Below, in pieces: positions 42,953 through 51,741 of a stretch of DNA of 64,000 nucleotides. Source of the DNA: RGIG9060 sp036307825 (GTDB taxonomy: Bacteria > Spirochaetota > Spirochaetia > Treponematales > Treponemataceae); contig JAXJWW010000104.1 of NCBI GenBank assembly GCA_036307825.1, positions 1 through 64,000 on the forward strand. Reading direction: 5' to 3'. The notes under the pieces were generated by a model. That model was not told the origin of the DNA, searched no databases, and saw nothing but the letters and a program-made list of their open reading frames with translations. Every line of letters starts with the position of its first letter. Positions within the stretch are counted from its first letter, which is position 1. A program made the position numbers and the translations under genes.

Positions 42953-42980
42953 TAAAGATTTAGTTGTTTTCTACCGATAA
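42953..42980 (+). promoter_or_regulatory. Possible sigma-28-type promoter
   Basis: TAAAGATT (42953-42960) and ACCGATAA (42973-42980). TAAA and the -10 are separated by 16 bases, close to the flagellar sigma-28 consensus (TAAA-N15-GCCGATAA). It lies upstream of the deaminase-family gene. Confidence 0.4.
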
Positions 42981-43025
42981 TAGAGGCAGTAAACTATAAA
43001 TTTAAGAAACTTACGAGGTAGAATA

Positions 43026-43943
43026 ATGGCCAATGTGTCAGATTTTTTAACACTTGAAAAGGTTGATGCGCATAATCACTTAAATTTGGGAATGCGTTAC
43101 GCTTCTTATGTTCCTTGGGCTGGATTTTACATTCCAAACTTTCCAAGAAAAATGAATGGTCTTGGAGAGATGCACGAAGTTATCGCTCAATACACACGCA
43201 ATAGAAGTGCAACTGCAAAAGATGTTCAAGATTTGATTACACTTTCTGTAAAAGATGCAATCGCTGATGGAGTTACAGTCCTAGAAGGAAGTTGCGATAT
43301 CAGTTTTGTGCATCATTGTAACGATAGCGTAGATGAATATGTTGAACTAATACATGGAATTGTTAAAAAATTTGAAGGTCAAATTGAACTTCGCCCAGAA
43401 CTTGGTATGGGAAAACTTTTCGACAAAACAAAAATTGACGCTTGGGTTCCGCCACTTCTCGAAAGTGGAATTTTCAAAAGCATCGATTTGTACGGACCAG
43501 AAGTTGAAGACGGAATTGACCAGTTTAAATACATTTACGATATGGCAGGAAAACTTGGCATTAAGAAAAAAGCTCATGTAGGTGAATTTTCTGATGCAAA
43601 ATCTGTTCGTAGTTTCATAGAGTTTTTTGAACTTGATGAAGTTCAACATGGAATTGGTGCTGCTAACGATGATTCTGTTCTTCAATTTATTAAAGACAGA
43701 AATATTAGATGCAATGTAACACCTGCAAGTAATGTTATGCTTTCCGCAGTAAAATCTCTGGAAGAACATCCTATAAAAAAACTTGTAGAATTTGGCATTC
43801 CTGTTACAATTTGTACTGATGATTTACTTTTCTTTAATCGTTCAGTAAGTGAACAATGTGCTGACTTAGTAAATGCTAATGTTTTAACAGAAGAACAAGT
43901 AAAATCTATCCTAAAACAAGGTGTTGAAAGTTATAAAAAATAA
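43026..43943 (+). CDS. Adenosine deaminase-family hydrolase
   Basis: 305 residues, amidohydrolase barrel of the adenosine/AMP deaminase branch. Metal and catalytic motifs are DAHNHLN, AHVGE (catalytic Glu), QHGIGA and the Asp pair TDD. It may deaminate adenosine or a related aminopurine; the substrate pocket cannot be assigned by eye. GAGGT precedes the ATG. Upstream lies a sigma-28-like promoter. A bidirectional terminator follows. Confidence 0.85.
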   Translation: MANVSDFLTLEKVDAHNHLNLGMRYASYVPWAGFYIPNFPRKMNGLGEMHEVIAQYTRNRSATAKDVQDLITLSVKDAIADGVTVLEGSCDISFVHHCNDSVDEYVELIHGIVKKFEGQIELRPELGMGKLFDKTKIDAWVPPLLESGIFKSIDLYGPEVEDGIDQFKYIYDMAGKLGIKKKAHVGEFSDAKSVRSFIEFFELDEVQHGIGAANDDSVLQFIKDRNIRCNVTPASNVMLSAVKSLEEHPIKKLVEFGIPVTICTDDLLFFNRSVSEQCADLVNANVLTEEQVKSILKQGVESYKK

Positions 43944-43980
43944 AAAGGTGAGTTTCTTTTTAGCACTATAAATTACATAA

Positions 43981-44023
43981 AAAAATCCTTGCAAAATCAA
44001 GTTGAAATTTGCAAGGATTTTTC
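43981..44023. terminator. Bidirectional terminator
   Basis: A 15-bp stem AAAAATCCTTGCAAA/TTTGCAAGGATTTTT between the deaminase gene and mnmG. Confidence 0.92.
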
Positions 44024-44033
44024 TTTTTAAACT

Positions 44034-45812
44034 TTATCGTAAGTAAACCATCAAAAGCATAATATCTGAAGAACGAATCCCAGAAATACGGTTTGCTTGA
44101 CCTAAAGTTACAGGCCTAATTTTTTCTAGTTTTTGTCTTGATTCAGCAGAAAGCCCCGGAATTTTTGAATAATCAAAATTTTCTGGAATGTGGCAATTTT
44201 CCATTTTTTGCAATTTTGCAACTCGTCTTTCTTGCTTTTCAATGTAATGAGAATATTTATAGTCAATTTGTGCTGATTCTAAAATTGAACTTTCGTACAA
44301 AGATTCATCAAATTTCTTTCCTTTTTGTAAAAATTCTAAAATCTCTGCTTTCTTTGCAATTTTATCCTGAACTTTTTGATACTGTGCATCAGATTTTAGT
44401 CCAATCTTCCAAGCTTTTTCTGTTAAGCGCTCATCGGCAGTATCGTGGCGTAATTGTAATCGATGTTCAGCACGAGCAGTAAACATTCTATAAGGTTCTT
44501 TTGTTCCCAAAGTTACCAAATCATCAATTAAAACACCGATATAAGCTTCGTTTCTTGCAAGAATCATTGGTTCGTATTCGGTGCCTGATTTTTCAGCCTT
44601 AACCAAAAGACTTGCGTTGATTCCAGCCATCAAACCTTGAGCCGCTGCTTCTTCGTAACCTGAAGTTCCGTTGATTTGTCCTGCGTTAAAAAGCCCACTA
44701 ACTAATTTTGTTTCCAAAGATGGATAAAGTTGAGTTGGTTCAATGTAATCGTATTCAACTGCATAGCCCGGACGAGAAACAACAGCATTTTCAAAACCAG
44801 GCAAAGTGCGTAAAAATCTATCTTGTACTTCTTCAGGAAGAGAAGAAGAAAATCCGTTCAAATACATTTCTTCAGTTGCAAGACCTTCTGGTTCTAAAAA
44901 TAATTGATGTCGTTCCCGTTCTGCAAAACGCATAACCTTATCTTCGATAGAAGGACAATATCGAGGCCCTACTCCACTAATTTTTCCGCTGTACAAAGGA
45001 GAACGACCAATATTTTCGCGAATAATTTGATGAGTTTTTTCGTTTGTATAAACAAGATGACAACTTACCATTGGGCGCTCAATTTTCTCTGTATCAAAAG
45101 AAAATGGAACAACAACAACATCACCAAACTGTTCTTCAAGTTGAGAAAAATCGATAGAAGAGCGCAAAATTCTTGGTGGAGTTCCTGTTTTTAGTCGACC
45201 AATTTTAAAACCGATTTTTTCTAAAGATTCAGTTAAACCAAAAGCGCCGATTTCCCCAATTCTTCCGTGAGGTGCATCGTATTCTCCGATAAAAATTTTT
45301 CCACCTAAGAAAGTTCCTGTAGTAAGAATTGCAGCTTTTACAGGAATTTTTCTTCCTCGTTCTGTGATAAGAGCAGTTAATTTTTTTCGACTAGAATTAT
45401 CTTCATTTGTGATTTCTTCAACTTCGATACCAACAACTGTATCTTGCAAGGTATCAAGGTTTTCTTGTTTTTCAATAGTTTGACGAGCAAGTTCTGCATA
45501 GGCAAGTTTATCAGCCTGTGAACGAGGTGCTTGAACAGCAGGTCCACGACTTTTATTCAACATTCTAAATTGAATCATTGTTTTATCAATGATATGAGCC
45601 ATTTCGCCACCCAGAGCGTCAATTTCTCTAACGATATTTCCTTTTGCAATTCCTCCGATAGAAGGATTACAAGACATTCGTCCAATTGAGTCGATTGTTT
45701 GTGTAATTAAAAGAGTTTTTAAACCTAAACGAGCTGCTGCAAGAGAAGCTTCAATACCAGCGTGTCCGCCACCAACTACAGCAATATCAAATGAATCATA
45801 AAATCCAGCCAT
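44034..45812 (-). CDS. mnmG: tRNA uridine 5-carboxymethylaminomethyl modification enzyme MnmG
   Basis: 592 residues. The FAD-binding GGGHAGIEASLAAARLG lies at the N-terminus, with CNPSIGGIAKG, GTFLGGKIFIG, GPRYCPSIEDKV and GYDYIEPTQL-type motifs. With MnmE it modifies U34 of several tRNAs. The ATG at 45812 is used; the 12-residue upstream extension overlaps its promoter. No Shine-Dalgarno; TATACT lies 7 bases before the ATG. Confidence 0.96.
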   Translation of the reverse strand: MAGFYDSFDIAVVGGGHAGIEASLAAARLGLKTLLITQTIDSIGRMSCNPSIGGIAKGNIVREIDALGGEMAHIIDKTMIQFRMLNKSRGPAVQAPRSQADKLAYAELARQTIEKQENLDTLQDTVVGIEVEEITNEDNSSRKKLTALITERGRKIPVKAAILTTGTFLGGKIFIGEYDAPHGRIGEIGAFGLTESLEKIGFKIGRLKTGTPPRILRSSIDFSQLEEQFGDVVVVPFSFDTEKIERPMVSCHLVYTNEKTHQIIRENIGRSPLYSGKISGVGPRYCPSIEDKVMRFAERERHQLFLEPEGLATEEMYLNGFSSSLPEEVQDRFLRTLPGFENAVVSRPGYAVEYDYIEPTQLYPSLETKLVSGLFNAGQINGTSGYEEAAAQGLMAGINASLLVKAEKSGTEYEPMILARNEAYIGVLIDDLVTLGTKEPYRMFTARAEHRLQLRHDTADERLTEKAWKIGLKSDAQYQKVQDKIAKKAEILEFLQKGKKFDESLYESSILESAQIDYKYSHYIEKQERRVAKLQKMENCHIPENFDYSKIPGLSAESRQKLEKIRPVTLGQANRISGIRSSDIMLLMVYLR

Positions 45813-45819
45813 AAAATTG

Positions 45820-45848
45820 AGTATACTAAGACTGACGGATAAATGCAA
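45820..45848 (-). promoter_or_regulatory. Leaderless-type promoter of mnmG
   Basis: -35 TTGCAT (45848-45843), 17-bp spacer, -10 TATACT (45825-45820), 7 bases to the ATG at 45812. Confidence 0.65.
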
Positions 45849-45851
45849 TAA

Positions 45852-47192
45852 TTAGTGATAATTTTGTAAATTATTTAAATCTTCAAATTCAGGATGCTCA
45901 AAAGTAATATAACTTGAAGAATTTTTATCGATTATTGAAGTAATATCATTTATAGAATCAAATCCAACTTTAGCATTATCCAAAGTTTGTTGAATACTGT
46001 TCAAATTGTTTTTTGTATCGTTTGCGTCAGATTCAATTTTGTTATTACTATTTCGGATTTCTTCCATATGAGTTGAAATTTGAGCTGCATTTTGAAAAAT
46101 ATCTTGAGAACTCATACTTATAACATCAGAAATGTCCCTAACAAGCTGTATGTTTTGTAATAATCCATTACTTTTTTGGCTTGTTAAATTCAAGGCTTTG
46201 GTAATTTCTTCTACACCAACACAAACACTATTGATATTTTGGTCAATTTGATTAAAAGCATCACTTGTAATATCACTTGCTTGACTTGCATTTTGAATAA
46301 GTTCAATAATTCCTTTTACAAAAGAACCAATTTCTCTTGAACTTGTAGCAGAATCTTCGGCAAGTTTTCTAACTTCATCGGCAACAACTGCAAAACCTTT
46401 TCCCACATCCCCTGCATGAGCGGCTTCAATTTCCGCATTCATAGCGAGAATACTTGTTTGTTCAGAAATTTTTCCAATTACATGAACCATTTCTTCGATT
46501 TTGTTTGCTTGTCGTTCAATTTCTTCAATTTGCGCAGATGAACTTTCCACTGCTTCTTTACCGGAATTTGACAAAGAAAGCAAAAGTTCTGCGCTGTTAT
46601 TTGTTTGAGCTGAAAGTTTATCTAACTGGTCAATGGCAGCTGTCATTTCGTGCAAAGCATCGGATGAATTTTCTATCATCATAACTTGTGTTGAAATTTG
46701 AGAGTCAAGCATTTCGATATCACCACTAATTCCAACAGAAAGCATATTTGTTTTAGTAATTGAATTATTTATCCCGTTAAGATTTTCAATAATAACATCA
46801 GAAGTTTTTTGAGTTGATTCTATTAAATCTCTGGCATCGCTTATTTCAGAAAGAGAATTTCTAGAAATATCACTAAATTCTTTAGAAGCATATTTTTGAT
46901 ACGAAACAACATTTTCAAAACTGTTTACTGTTGTTTGAAAAGCTTGTCTAGTTGCAGAATATCCGTCAGATTCTAAAATATTAGTTGTTAAATCACCAGA
47001 AAGAATTTGATTTTCAGTTGGAGTTACAATTTTTACAGAAAGAATTTTTTTTATGTAAGAAACTAAAAGAATTATAGCAACGGCAAATGTAGAAATCCAA
47101 GACAAGAAAAATAATTTAAATGCAGAAAAAACAATTCCACCAACGAGAAATAAAATACTGAATATAATCGTTAAAAGATTCTTTTTTTCCAT
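45852..47192 (-). CDS. Methyl-accepting chemotaxis protein without periplasmic domain
   Basis: 446 residues. Two adjacent membrane segments (about 5-25 and 28-48) leave almost no outside loop. A long signalling coiled coil follows, with the conserved hairpin tip EQTSILAMNAEIEAAHAGDV, then GKGFAVVADEVRKLAE. It couples to CheA/CheW and probably senses an internal or membrane signal. The ATG at 47192 is given; a TTG at 47201 lies nearer the AGGAG and cannot be excluded. Confidence 0.9.
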   Translation of the reverse strand: MEKKNLLTIIFSILFLVGGIVFSAFKLFFLSWISTFAVAIILLVSYIKKILSVKIVTPTENQILSGDLTTNILESDGYSATRQAFQTTVNSFENVVSYQKYASKEFSDISRNSLSEISDARDLIESTQKTSDVIIENLNGINNSITKTNMLSVGISGDIEMLDSQISTQVMMIENSSDALHEMTAAIDQLDKLSAQTNNSAELLLSLSNSGKEAVESSSAQIEEIERQANKIEEMVHVIGKISEQTSILAMNAEIEAAHAGDVGKGFAVVADEVRKLAEDSATSSREIGSFVKGIIELIQNASQASDITSDAFNQIDQNINSVCVGVEEITKALNLTSQKSNGLLQNIQLVRDISDVISMSSQDIFQNAAQISTHMEEIRNSNNKIESDANDTKNNLNSIQQTLDNAKVGFDSINDITSIIDKNSSSYITFEHPEFEDLNNLQNYH

Positions 47193-47205
47193 AAAGGTCA
47201 AGGTT

Positions 47206-47245
47206 CTCCTAAAAAAAGGCGTTCACACCTTTTTCTATTATCGGA
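47206..47245 (-). promoter_or_regulatory. MCP leader: sigma-28-like -10 and hairpin
   Basis: TCCGATAA (47245-47238) matches the sigma-28 -10 consensus at seven of eight positions; the -35 is poor. Between it and the ribosome site, AAAAAGG/CCTTTTT forms a 7-bp hairpin. Confidence 0.4.
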
Positions 47246-47317
47246 AATTTCTCCATTATCTATTAACATTATATATCAATATTAAAAAAAATCGTACAAA
47301 AAAATTTGATTTTAAAA

Positions 47318-48175
47318 CTATTTTCCTAAATCAACGGATTTATTGTAGGCACTTTCTACAGCAGAAATTACAGCACTTCTAAAACCTTTTTCTTCTAAAG
47401 ATTTTACAGCTTGAATTGTTGTTCCACCAGGAGAGCAAACAGCATCCTTTAATTTTGCAGGATGTTCTGAAGTTTCTAAAACCATTTGTGCAGCTCCTTT
47501 CAAAGTTTGGGCAGCATAAATATAGGCTTGATTTCGTGGCATTCCCAAAAGAACTGCGGCATCTGCTAAGGCTTCGATAAACATAAATCCATAAGCAGGA
47601 CCAGAACCACTTACAGCAGTAACCACATCCATCAATTTTTCAGAAACTTGTTCAACTTTTCCAGCACAAGAAAGAATTTCTTTTACAAATTCTACATCTT
47701 GTTTAAATTCGGCACAAATATTTTCTTTTGTACAAAGAGCAATCATTCCTTCGTTTACAGTTGCAGGAAGATTTGGCATAAGACGAACGATATTTTGTAA
47801 TCCACCAGTAATTCCTGCTTGAATAGACATTTGTTCAATTTTTTCAATGCTTAATCCTGCCATAATTGAAATCATTACAGGAAGATTTTTTTGTTCAGAT
47901 TTTGCTATGTTATTGTAAGAATCTTTTATTTGTTCTAAAACTGAAGAAAAAAACGCAGGTTTTACAGCCAAAATAATATGGCTACAATTTTCGATAATTT
48001 GAGCATTTGATGTTACAAAGTTTGCACCAAGTTCCAAAGCAAGAGATTTTGCTTTTTCTACATCGCCGTCAGAAAGCAAAATTTTTTCGCCACCAACTTT
48101 TTTAGCGATTGCTTTAATTAAAGCACCACCCATCATACCACAACCGATACAACCGATTTTTATTTCTTTGCTCAT
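47318..48175 (-). CDS. proC: Pyrroline-5-carboxylate reductase
   Basis: 285 residues. The N-terminal NAD(P) loop is GCIGCGMMGGALIKAI. The C-terminal substrate domain contains VTAVSGSGPAYGFMFIEALA and SPGGTTIQAVKSLEE, both diagnostic of ProC. It makes proline from pyrroline-5-carboxylate. The ATG at 48175 follows AAGG by 9 bases. Last gene of the proA-proB-proC operon. Confidence 0.95.
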   Translation of the reverse strand: MSKEIKIGCIGCGMMGGALIKAIAKKVGGEKILLSDGDVEKAKSLALELGANFVTSNAQIIENCSHIILAVKPAFFSSVLEQIKDSYNNIAKSEQKNLPVMISIMAGLSIEKIEQMSIQAGITGGLQNIVRLMPNLPATVNEGMIALCTKENICAEFKQDVEFVKEILSCAGKVEQVSEKLMDVVTAVSGSGPAYGFMFIEALADAAVLLGMPRNQAYIYAAQTLKGAAQMVLETSEHPAKLKDAVCSPGGTTIQAVKSLEEKGFRSAVISAVESAYNKSVDLGK

Positions 48176-48200
48176 TTTTTTCAACCTTATAAAATTAAAT

Positions 48201-49001
48201 CTATTTTCCTAAAAACAAAGTTGCTTTTTCACTTCCGTCAGAAAGTTTTTGCAAAACCTGAGAATGAGAACCGTTTGCTAAAATCATTGGGATTCCGTAT
48301 TCTGTTGCACGAACGGCAGCTTCAAGTTTTGTTGCAATTCCGCCAGTACCAAAAGAATTAGTAGCACCAATAGTGATATTTGCTTTTAGTTTTTCTACAT
48401 CATCAACTAATTCTACAAGTTTTGCATCTGGATTAGATTTTGGATTATCTGTATAAACTCCATCAATATCGCTAAAAAGCACAAGTAAATCTGCACTCCA
48501 CAAAATTGCTGTTAGCGCACTTAAGTTATCGTTATCACCAATGCTGATTTCATCAAATGTAACAGAGTCGTTTTCGTTAATAATTGGAACAACACCTTCA
48601 TCAACCAAAGTGAACAAAGTGTTTCGCATATTCAAAGTTCTGTGTGGGTCTAAAAAGTCTTCTTTTGTAAGCAAAAGTTGACCAATGTGATAACCGTATT
48701 GAGCAAAAGCTTTTCTCCAATGGTCCATCAATTCAACTTGGCCGATAGCACAAAGCGCTTGACGATAATGAATATCTTTTTTTCTTGCCCATCTATCAAT
48801 AGTAGAAACTCCTGCAACTTGTGCCCCGGAAGAAACAAGAACGATTTGCTTTCCAGCCTTAATTAGTTCAGCACATTGACTAGCCAACTGATTCATAAAA
48901 TCTAAGTTGATTTTTCCATCTTGATTTGCAAGAGTATTTGAACCGATTTTTATAACGATTTTTCTAGCTTTTTCAAAAACTTCTTTTATTGAATTTTCCA
49001 T
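48201..49001 (-). CDS. proB: Glutamate 5-kinase, short form without PUA domain
   Basis: 266 residues: only the amino-acid kinase domain (VIKIGSNTLAN, VSSGAQVAG, PIINENDSVTFDEISIGDND, FGTGGIATKLEAA). The PUA RNA-binding-like domain that extends enteric ProB to about 367 residues is missing. It phosphorylates glutamate as the first step to proline. The ATG at 49001 has a distant GAGG; a TTG at 49019 abuts the proA stop, so coupling to proA is likely. Confidence 0.93.
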   Translation of the reverse strand: MENSIKEVFEKARKIVIKIGSNTLANQDGKINLDFMNQLASQCAELIKAGKQIVLVSSGAQVAGVSTIDRWARKKDIHYRQALCAIGQVELMDHWRKAFAQYGYHIGQLLLTKEDFLDPHRTLNMRNTLFTLVDEGVVPIINENDSVTFDEISIGDNDNLSALTAILWSADLLVLFSDIDGVYTDNPKSNPDAKLVELVDDVEKLKANITIGATNSFGTGGIATKLEAAVRATEYGIPMILANGSHSQVLQKLSDGSEKATLFLGK

Positions 49002-49019
49002 ATTTATTTTGAACCTCAA

Positions 49020-50303
49020 TTAACGAGTATGTCCATCTCCATCAATTAAATATTTTGTAGTTGTAAGCGCAGTTAATCCCATGGGACCACGCACATGAAA
49101 TTTTTGGGTACTAATTCCAAGTTCTGCACCAAAACCAAAAACTCCACCGTCTGTAAAACGAGTTGAAGCATTTACATAAACACTAGAAGCATCAATTTCT
49201 GACTGGAATTTTTTTGCATTACTGATATTTTGTGTAATAATTGCTTCTGAATGTTTTGTGTTATGAGAATTGATATGCAAAATTGCTTGTTCGATATTTT
49301 CTACAACTTTGATTGCTAAAATATTATCCAAAAATTCAAAACCAAAATCATCTTCTGTTGCAAGTTTTAATTTATCATTTTGCATTAAGTTCAAAGATTT
49401 GATGATTTCGTAAGAGTTGGCACAACAGCGAAGTTCTGCGCGATTATCAAATTTTTTTACAAGTTCTGGTAAAAATTCTTTTGCAATATTTTTATGAACT
49501 AAAAGAGTTTCCATTGCGTTACAAACGCCAGGTCGTTGAAGTTTTGCATTTTCTGCAATTAAAACAGCCTTTTGAATATCAGCAGTTTCATCAATAAAAG
49601 TATGGCAAACTCCGCTACCTGTTTCGATTACAGGAACTGTTGCTTTTTCTACAACCATTTTAATTAAGTTTGCACCACCTCTAGGAAGAACTACATCTAT
49701 AAAACCCTTTGCAGTTAAAATTTGGTCAACTTCACTTCGTTCTCCAGAATCTGCAAGAGCAATTCCTTCTGGAACACCTTGATTTACATTATTTTTATCA
49801 AAAGCATTTTCTAAGCCTTCTTTAATTGCTTTTACAATAGCACGATTTGAATTTAAAGCCGAAGAACTACCTCTAAGTAAAATTGAATTTCCACTTTTGT
49901 AAGCAAGAGCAAAAGCATCAGCTGTAACATTGGGACGAGATTCATAAATAATTGCGGCAACTCCAAGAGGAACTCTAACTTGTCTAATTGTTAAACCTTC
50001 TGGAGTTTTCCAACCTGCAATTTCTGAACCGATTGGATCTTCTGATTGTGCAACGATTTTTATACTTTCGATAATTCCGTCAATGCGTTTATCATCAAGA
50101 GAAAGTCTATCAACTAAACTTTCTGGAACACCTTTTTGGCGAGAAAGTTCAACATCGATAGCGTTTGCTTGTAAAATTGATTTTCGATTTTTGTCTATTG
50201 AAGAGGCAGCTGCAAGCAATCCTAAGTTTTTTTGACTTGCAGTTAGCTGTGAAAGTCGCTTTGCTCCCTCCCTTAAACTAACAAATACTTGGGATAACTC
50301 CAT
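49020..50303 (-). CDS. proA: Gamma-glutamyl phosphate reductase
   Basis: 427 residues of the aldehyde dehydrogenase fold. Catalytic Cys lies in NAKLQRPGVCNAMETLLVH, with the cofactor/substrate blocks VPLGVAAIIYESRPNVTADA, LRGSSSALNSNRAI and DGGVFGFGAELGISTQK. It reduces glutamyl-5-phosphate to the semialdehyde. AGAGG precedes the ATG. Confidence 0.96.
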   Translation of the reverse strand: MELSQVFVSLREGAKRLSQLTASQKNLGLLAAASSIDKNRKSILQANAIDVELSRQKGVPESLVDRLSLDDKRIDGIIESIKIVAQSEDPIGSEIAGWKTPEGLTIRQVRVPLGVAAIIYESRPNVTADAFALAYKSGNSILLRGSSSALNSNRAIVKAIKEGLENAFDKNNVNQGVPEGIALADSGERSEVDQILTAKGFIDVVLPRGGANLIKMVVEKATVPVIETGSGVCHTFIDETADIQKAVLIAENAKLQRPGVCNAMETLLVHKNIAKEFLPELVKKFDNRAELRCCANSYEIIKSLNLMQNDKLKLATEDDFGFEFLDNILAIKVVENIEQAILHINSHNTKHSEAIITQNISNAKKFQSEIDASSVYVNASTRFTDGGVFGFGAELGISTQKFHVRGPMGLTALTTTKYLIDGDGHTR

Positions 50304-50324
50304 ATTGTGCCTCTGTAAATAAAA

Positions 50325-50891
50325 TTAATAATTTGCTAAAAAGTACATTCCTAAAACTAATGCAACTCGAATTTTTTCTGTAGACCAAGTTTGTTCTTTT
50401 GGTAAACTGTGTAAGAACCACCAGAAAGTACCAAAACCCGGATCAATTCTTAATGCATATTCAGCAAAATCATCGCTTTTTGCAACAGAACCAAACATCA
50501 ATAAAACAGCTTCGTTCAAAGTTTGCAAAACAGGAATATATGCTTGAGTATAATCTTTTTTGGATAAACTTTCACAAATTGAATCTAATTTTAAAAGAAG
50601 TTGTTCTTTTATTGTTTCGTCACTTTTTTCAACCCAAGTTTTTTGAACAAGAAGTTTTAAGTTATTATGAAAATGCATGAGCAACTTTGATTCAGTTTCA
50701 GATTTTTCATCTTCATTTCCTGAAATCAATAGAGTAATATCTTTTGAACCACCAAATTCCTTAGCAATTACCATTGCGTTTTTTACAACTTCATCATTTT
50801 CTGAGGAATCTAAAAAAACTGCAAGAGCATCAAGGAGTTCTTTAGCGATATACTGTGAATAAATTTCGTTACTTTTATTTGTATTTTGCAT
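50325..50891 (-). CDS. Hypothetical helical protein upstream of proA
   Basis: 188 residues, cytosolic and predominantly helical with no membrane segment or signal. Region 145-185 (FGTFWWFLHSLPKEQTWSTE) is aromatic-rich. I do not recognise it. It begins the pro operon (21 bases before proA) and has a leaderless-type promoter that may drive all four genes. Confidence 0.65.
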   Translation of the reverse strand: MQNTNKSNEIYSQYIAKELLDALAVFLDSSENDEVVKNAMVIAKEFGGSKDITLLISGNEDEKSETESKLLMHFHNNLKLLVQKTWVEKSDETIKEQLLLKLDSICESLSKKDYTQAYIPVLQTLNEAVLLMFGSVAKSDDFAEYALRIDPGFGTFWWFLHSLPKEQTWSTEKIRVALVLGMYFLANY

Positions 50892-50897
50892 ATATTA

Positions 50898-50926
50898 TTG
50901 ATACTATTTTTATCGATTTTTGTCTA
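50898..50926 (-). promoter_or_regulatory. Leaderless-type promoter of the pro operon
   Basis: -35 TAGACA (50926-50921), 17-bp spacer, -10 TATCAA (50903-50898), 6 bases to the ATG at 50891. Confidence 0.55.
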
Positions 50927-50995
50927 CTACTAAGGATTTTTGAAAAACCCTCGTATCCCTAAAATTATTTCCCCACAACTTGTCATAAAAAAAAC

Positions 50996-51130
50996 ACTTT
51001 TTACAAGATTGTACAAAAAGACGCAACCAGAAAATGACTCAAGATAGCATTGAACGAACGCAGTGAGTGAACCGCTATCTTCGAGGCATTTTTTGGCGAG
51101 AGTCTTTTTGGAGAATTATTACTAAAAAGT
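50996..51130. repeat. 135-bp imperfect palindrome, MITE-like or structured RNA
   Basis: Nested inverted arms: ACTTTTT/AAAAAGT outside, then AAAAAGAC/GTCTTTTT (51015-51022, 51102-51109), CTC/GAG, and AAGATAGC/GCTATCTT (51041-51048, 51074-51081), with looser pairing between. The central loop has ACGAACGCAGTGAGTGAAC. It could be a non-autonomous mobile element or a folded RNA. No second copy is seen in the window. Confidence 0.55.
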
Positions 51131-51154
51131 ATTTTCTTATATAAATACTATGTC

Positions 51155-51183
51155 TTGAAACTAAACTCTAGGTATGTTAAATT
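51155..51183 (+). promoter_or_regulatory. Leaderless-type promoter of def
   Basis: -35 TTGAAA (51155-51160), 17-bp spacer, -10 TAAATT (51178-51183) with upstream TGT (extended -10), 6 bases to the ATG at 51190. Confidence 0.65.
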
Positions 51184-51189
51184 TTACCT

Positions 51190-51738
51190 ATGCTAGAAAT
51201 AATTAAATTAGATAACGAACTTCTTAGACAAGTGTCTGAACCTGTAAAAGAAGTAAATGATGAAATACGCACCTTAATAAGCGAAATGTTTGAAACTATG
51301 GATGCCGCAGAAGGCGTTGGACTAGCCGCACCACAAGTTGGAAAACTTTTGCGACTTTTTGTTTTACAAGCTGATGACGGAATTCGCCGAGCGTTTATCA
51401 ATCCACAAATTATTGCAACCTCTGCAGAAACTTGTGAATACGAAGAAGGCTGTCTTTCTATTCCAAAAGCCTACGAAACAATTGTTCGTCCTGCAAAAGT
51501 AACAGTTCAAGCATTAAACGAAAACGGAAAACCTTTTACTCTAGAAGCAGATGGATTTTTGGCTCGTATCATTCAACATGAATATGACCACTTAGACGGA
51601 TTTTTGTATATCGATAGAGGCGACGAAGAAACAAAACAAAGAATCATCGAAACTTTTAACCGAAGACAAGCTCGTAAAGCTGAAAAAGAAAGATTAAAAG
51701 CAAAGAAAGCTGCAAAAATTGCTGCTAAAAAAGGATAA
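51190..51738 (+). CDS. def: Peptide deformylase
   Basis: 182 residues. Motif 1 is GVGLAAPQVG, motif 2 EEGCLSIP (metal Cys) and motif 3 QHEYDHLDG (HExxH). It removes the N-formyl group from new proteins. A Lys/Arg-rich tail of about 20 residues follows the domain. First gene of def-fmt-PASTA, and itself probably leaderless, which fits direct translation from formyl-Met at the very 5' end. Confidence 0.95.
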   Translation: MLEIIKLDNELLRQVSEPVKEVNDEIRTLISEMFETMDAAEGVGLAAPQVGKLLRLFVLQADDGIRRAFINPQIIATSAETCEYEEGCLSIPKAYETIVRPAKVTVQALNENGKPFTLEADGFLARIIQHEYDHLDGFLYIDRGDEETKQRIIETFNRRQARKAEKERLKAKKAAKIAAKKG

Positions 51739-51741
51739 ATC

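Noticed and set aside
43347..43769. 140-codon frame antisense to the deaminase-family gene
   Set aside because: Same reasons; the sense frame has clear catalytic motifs.
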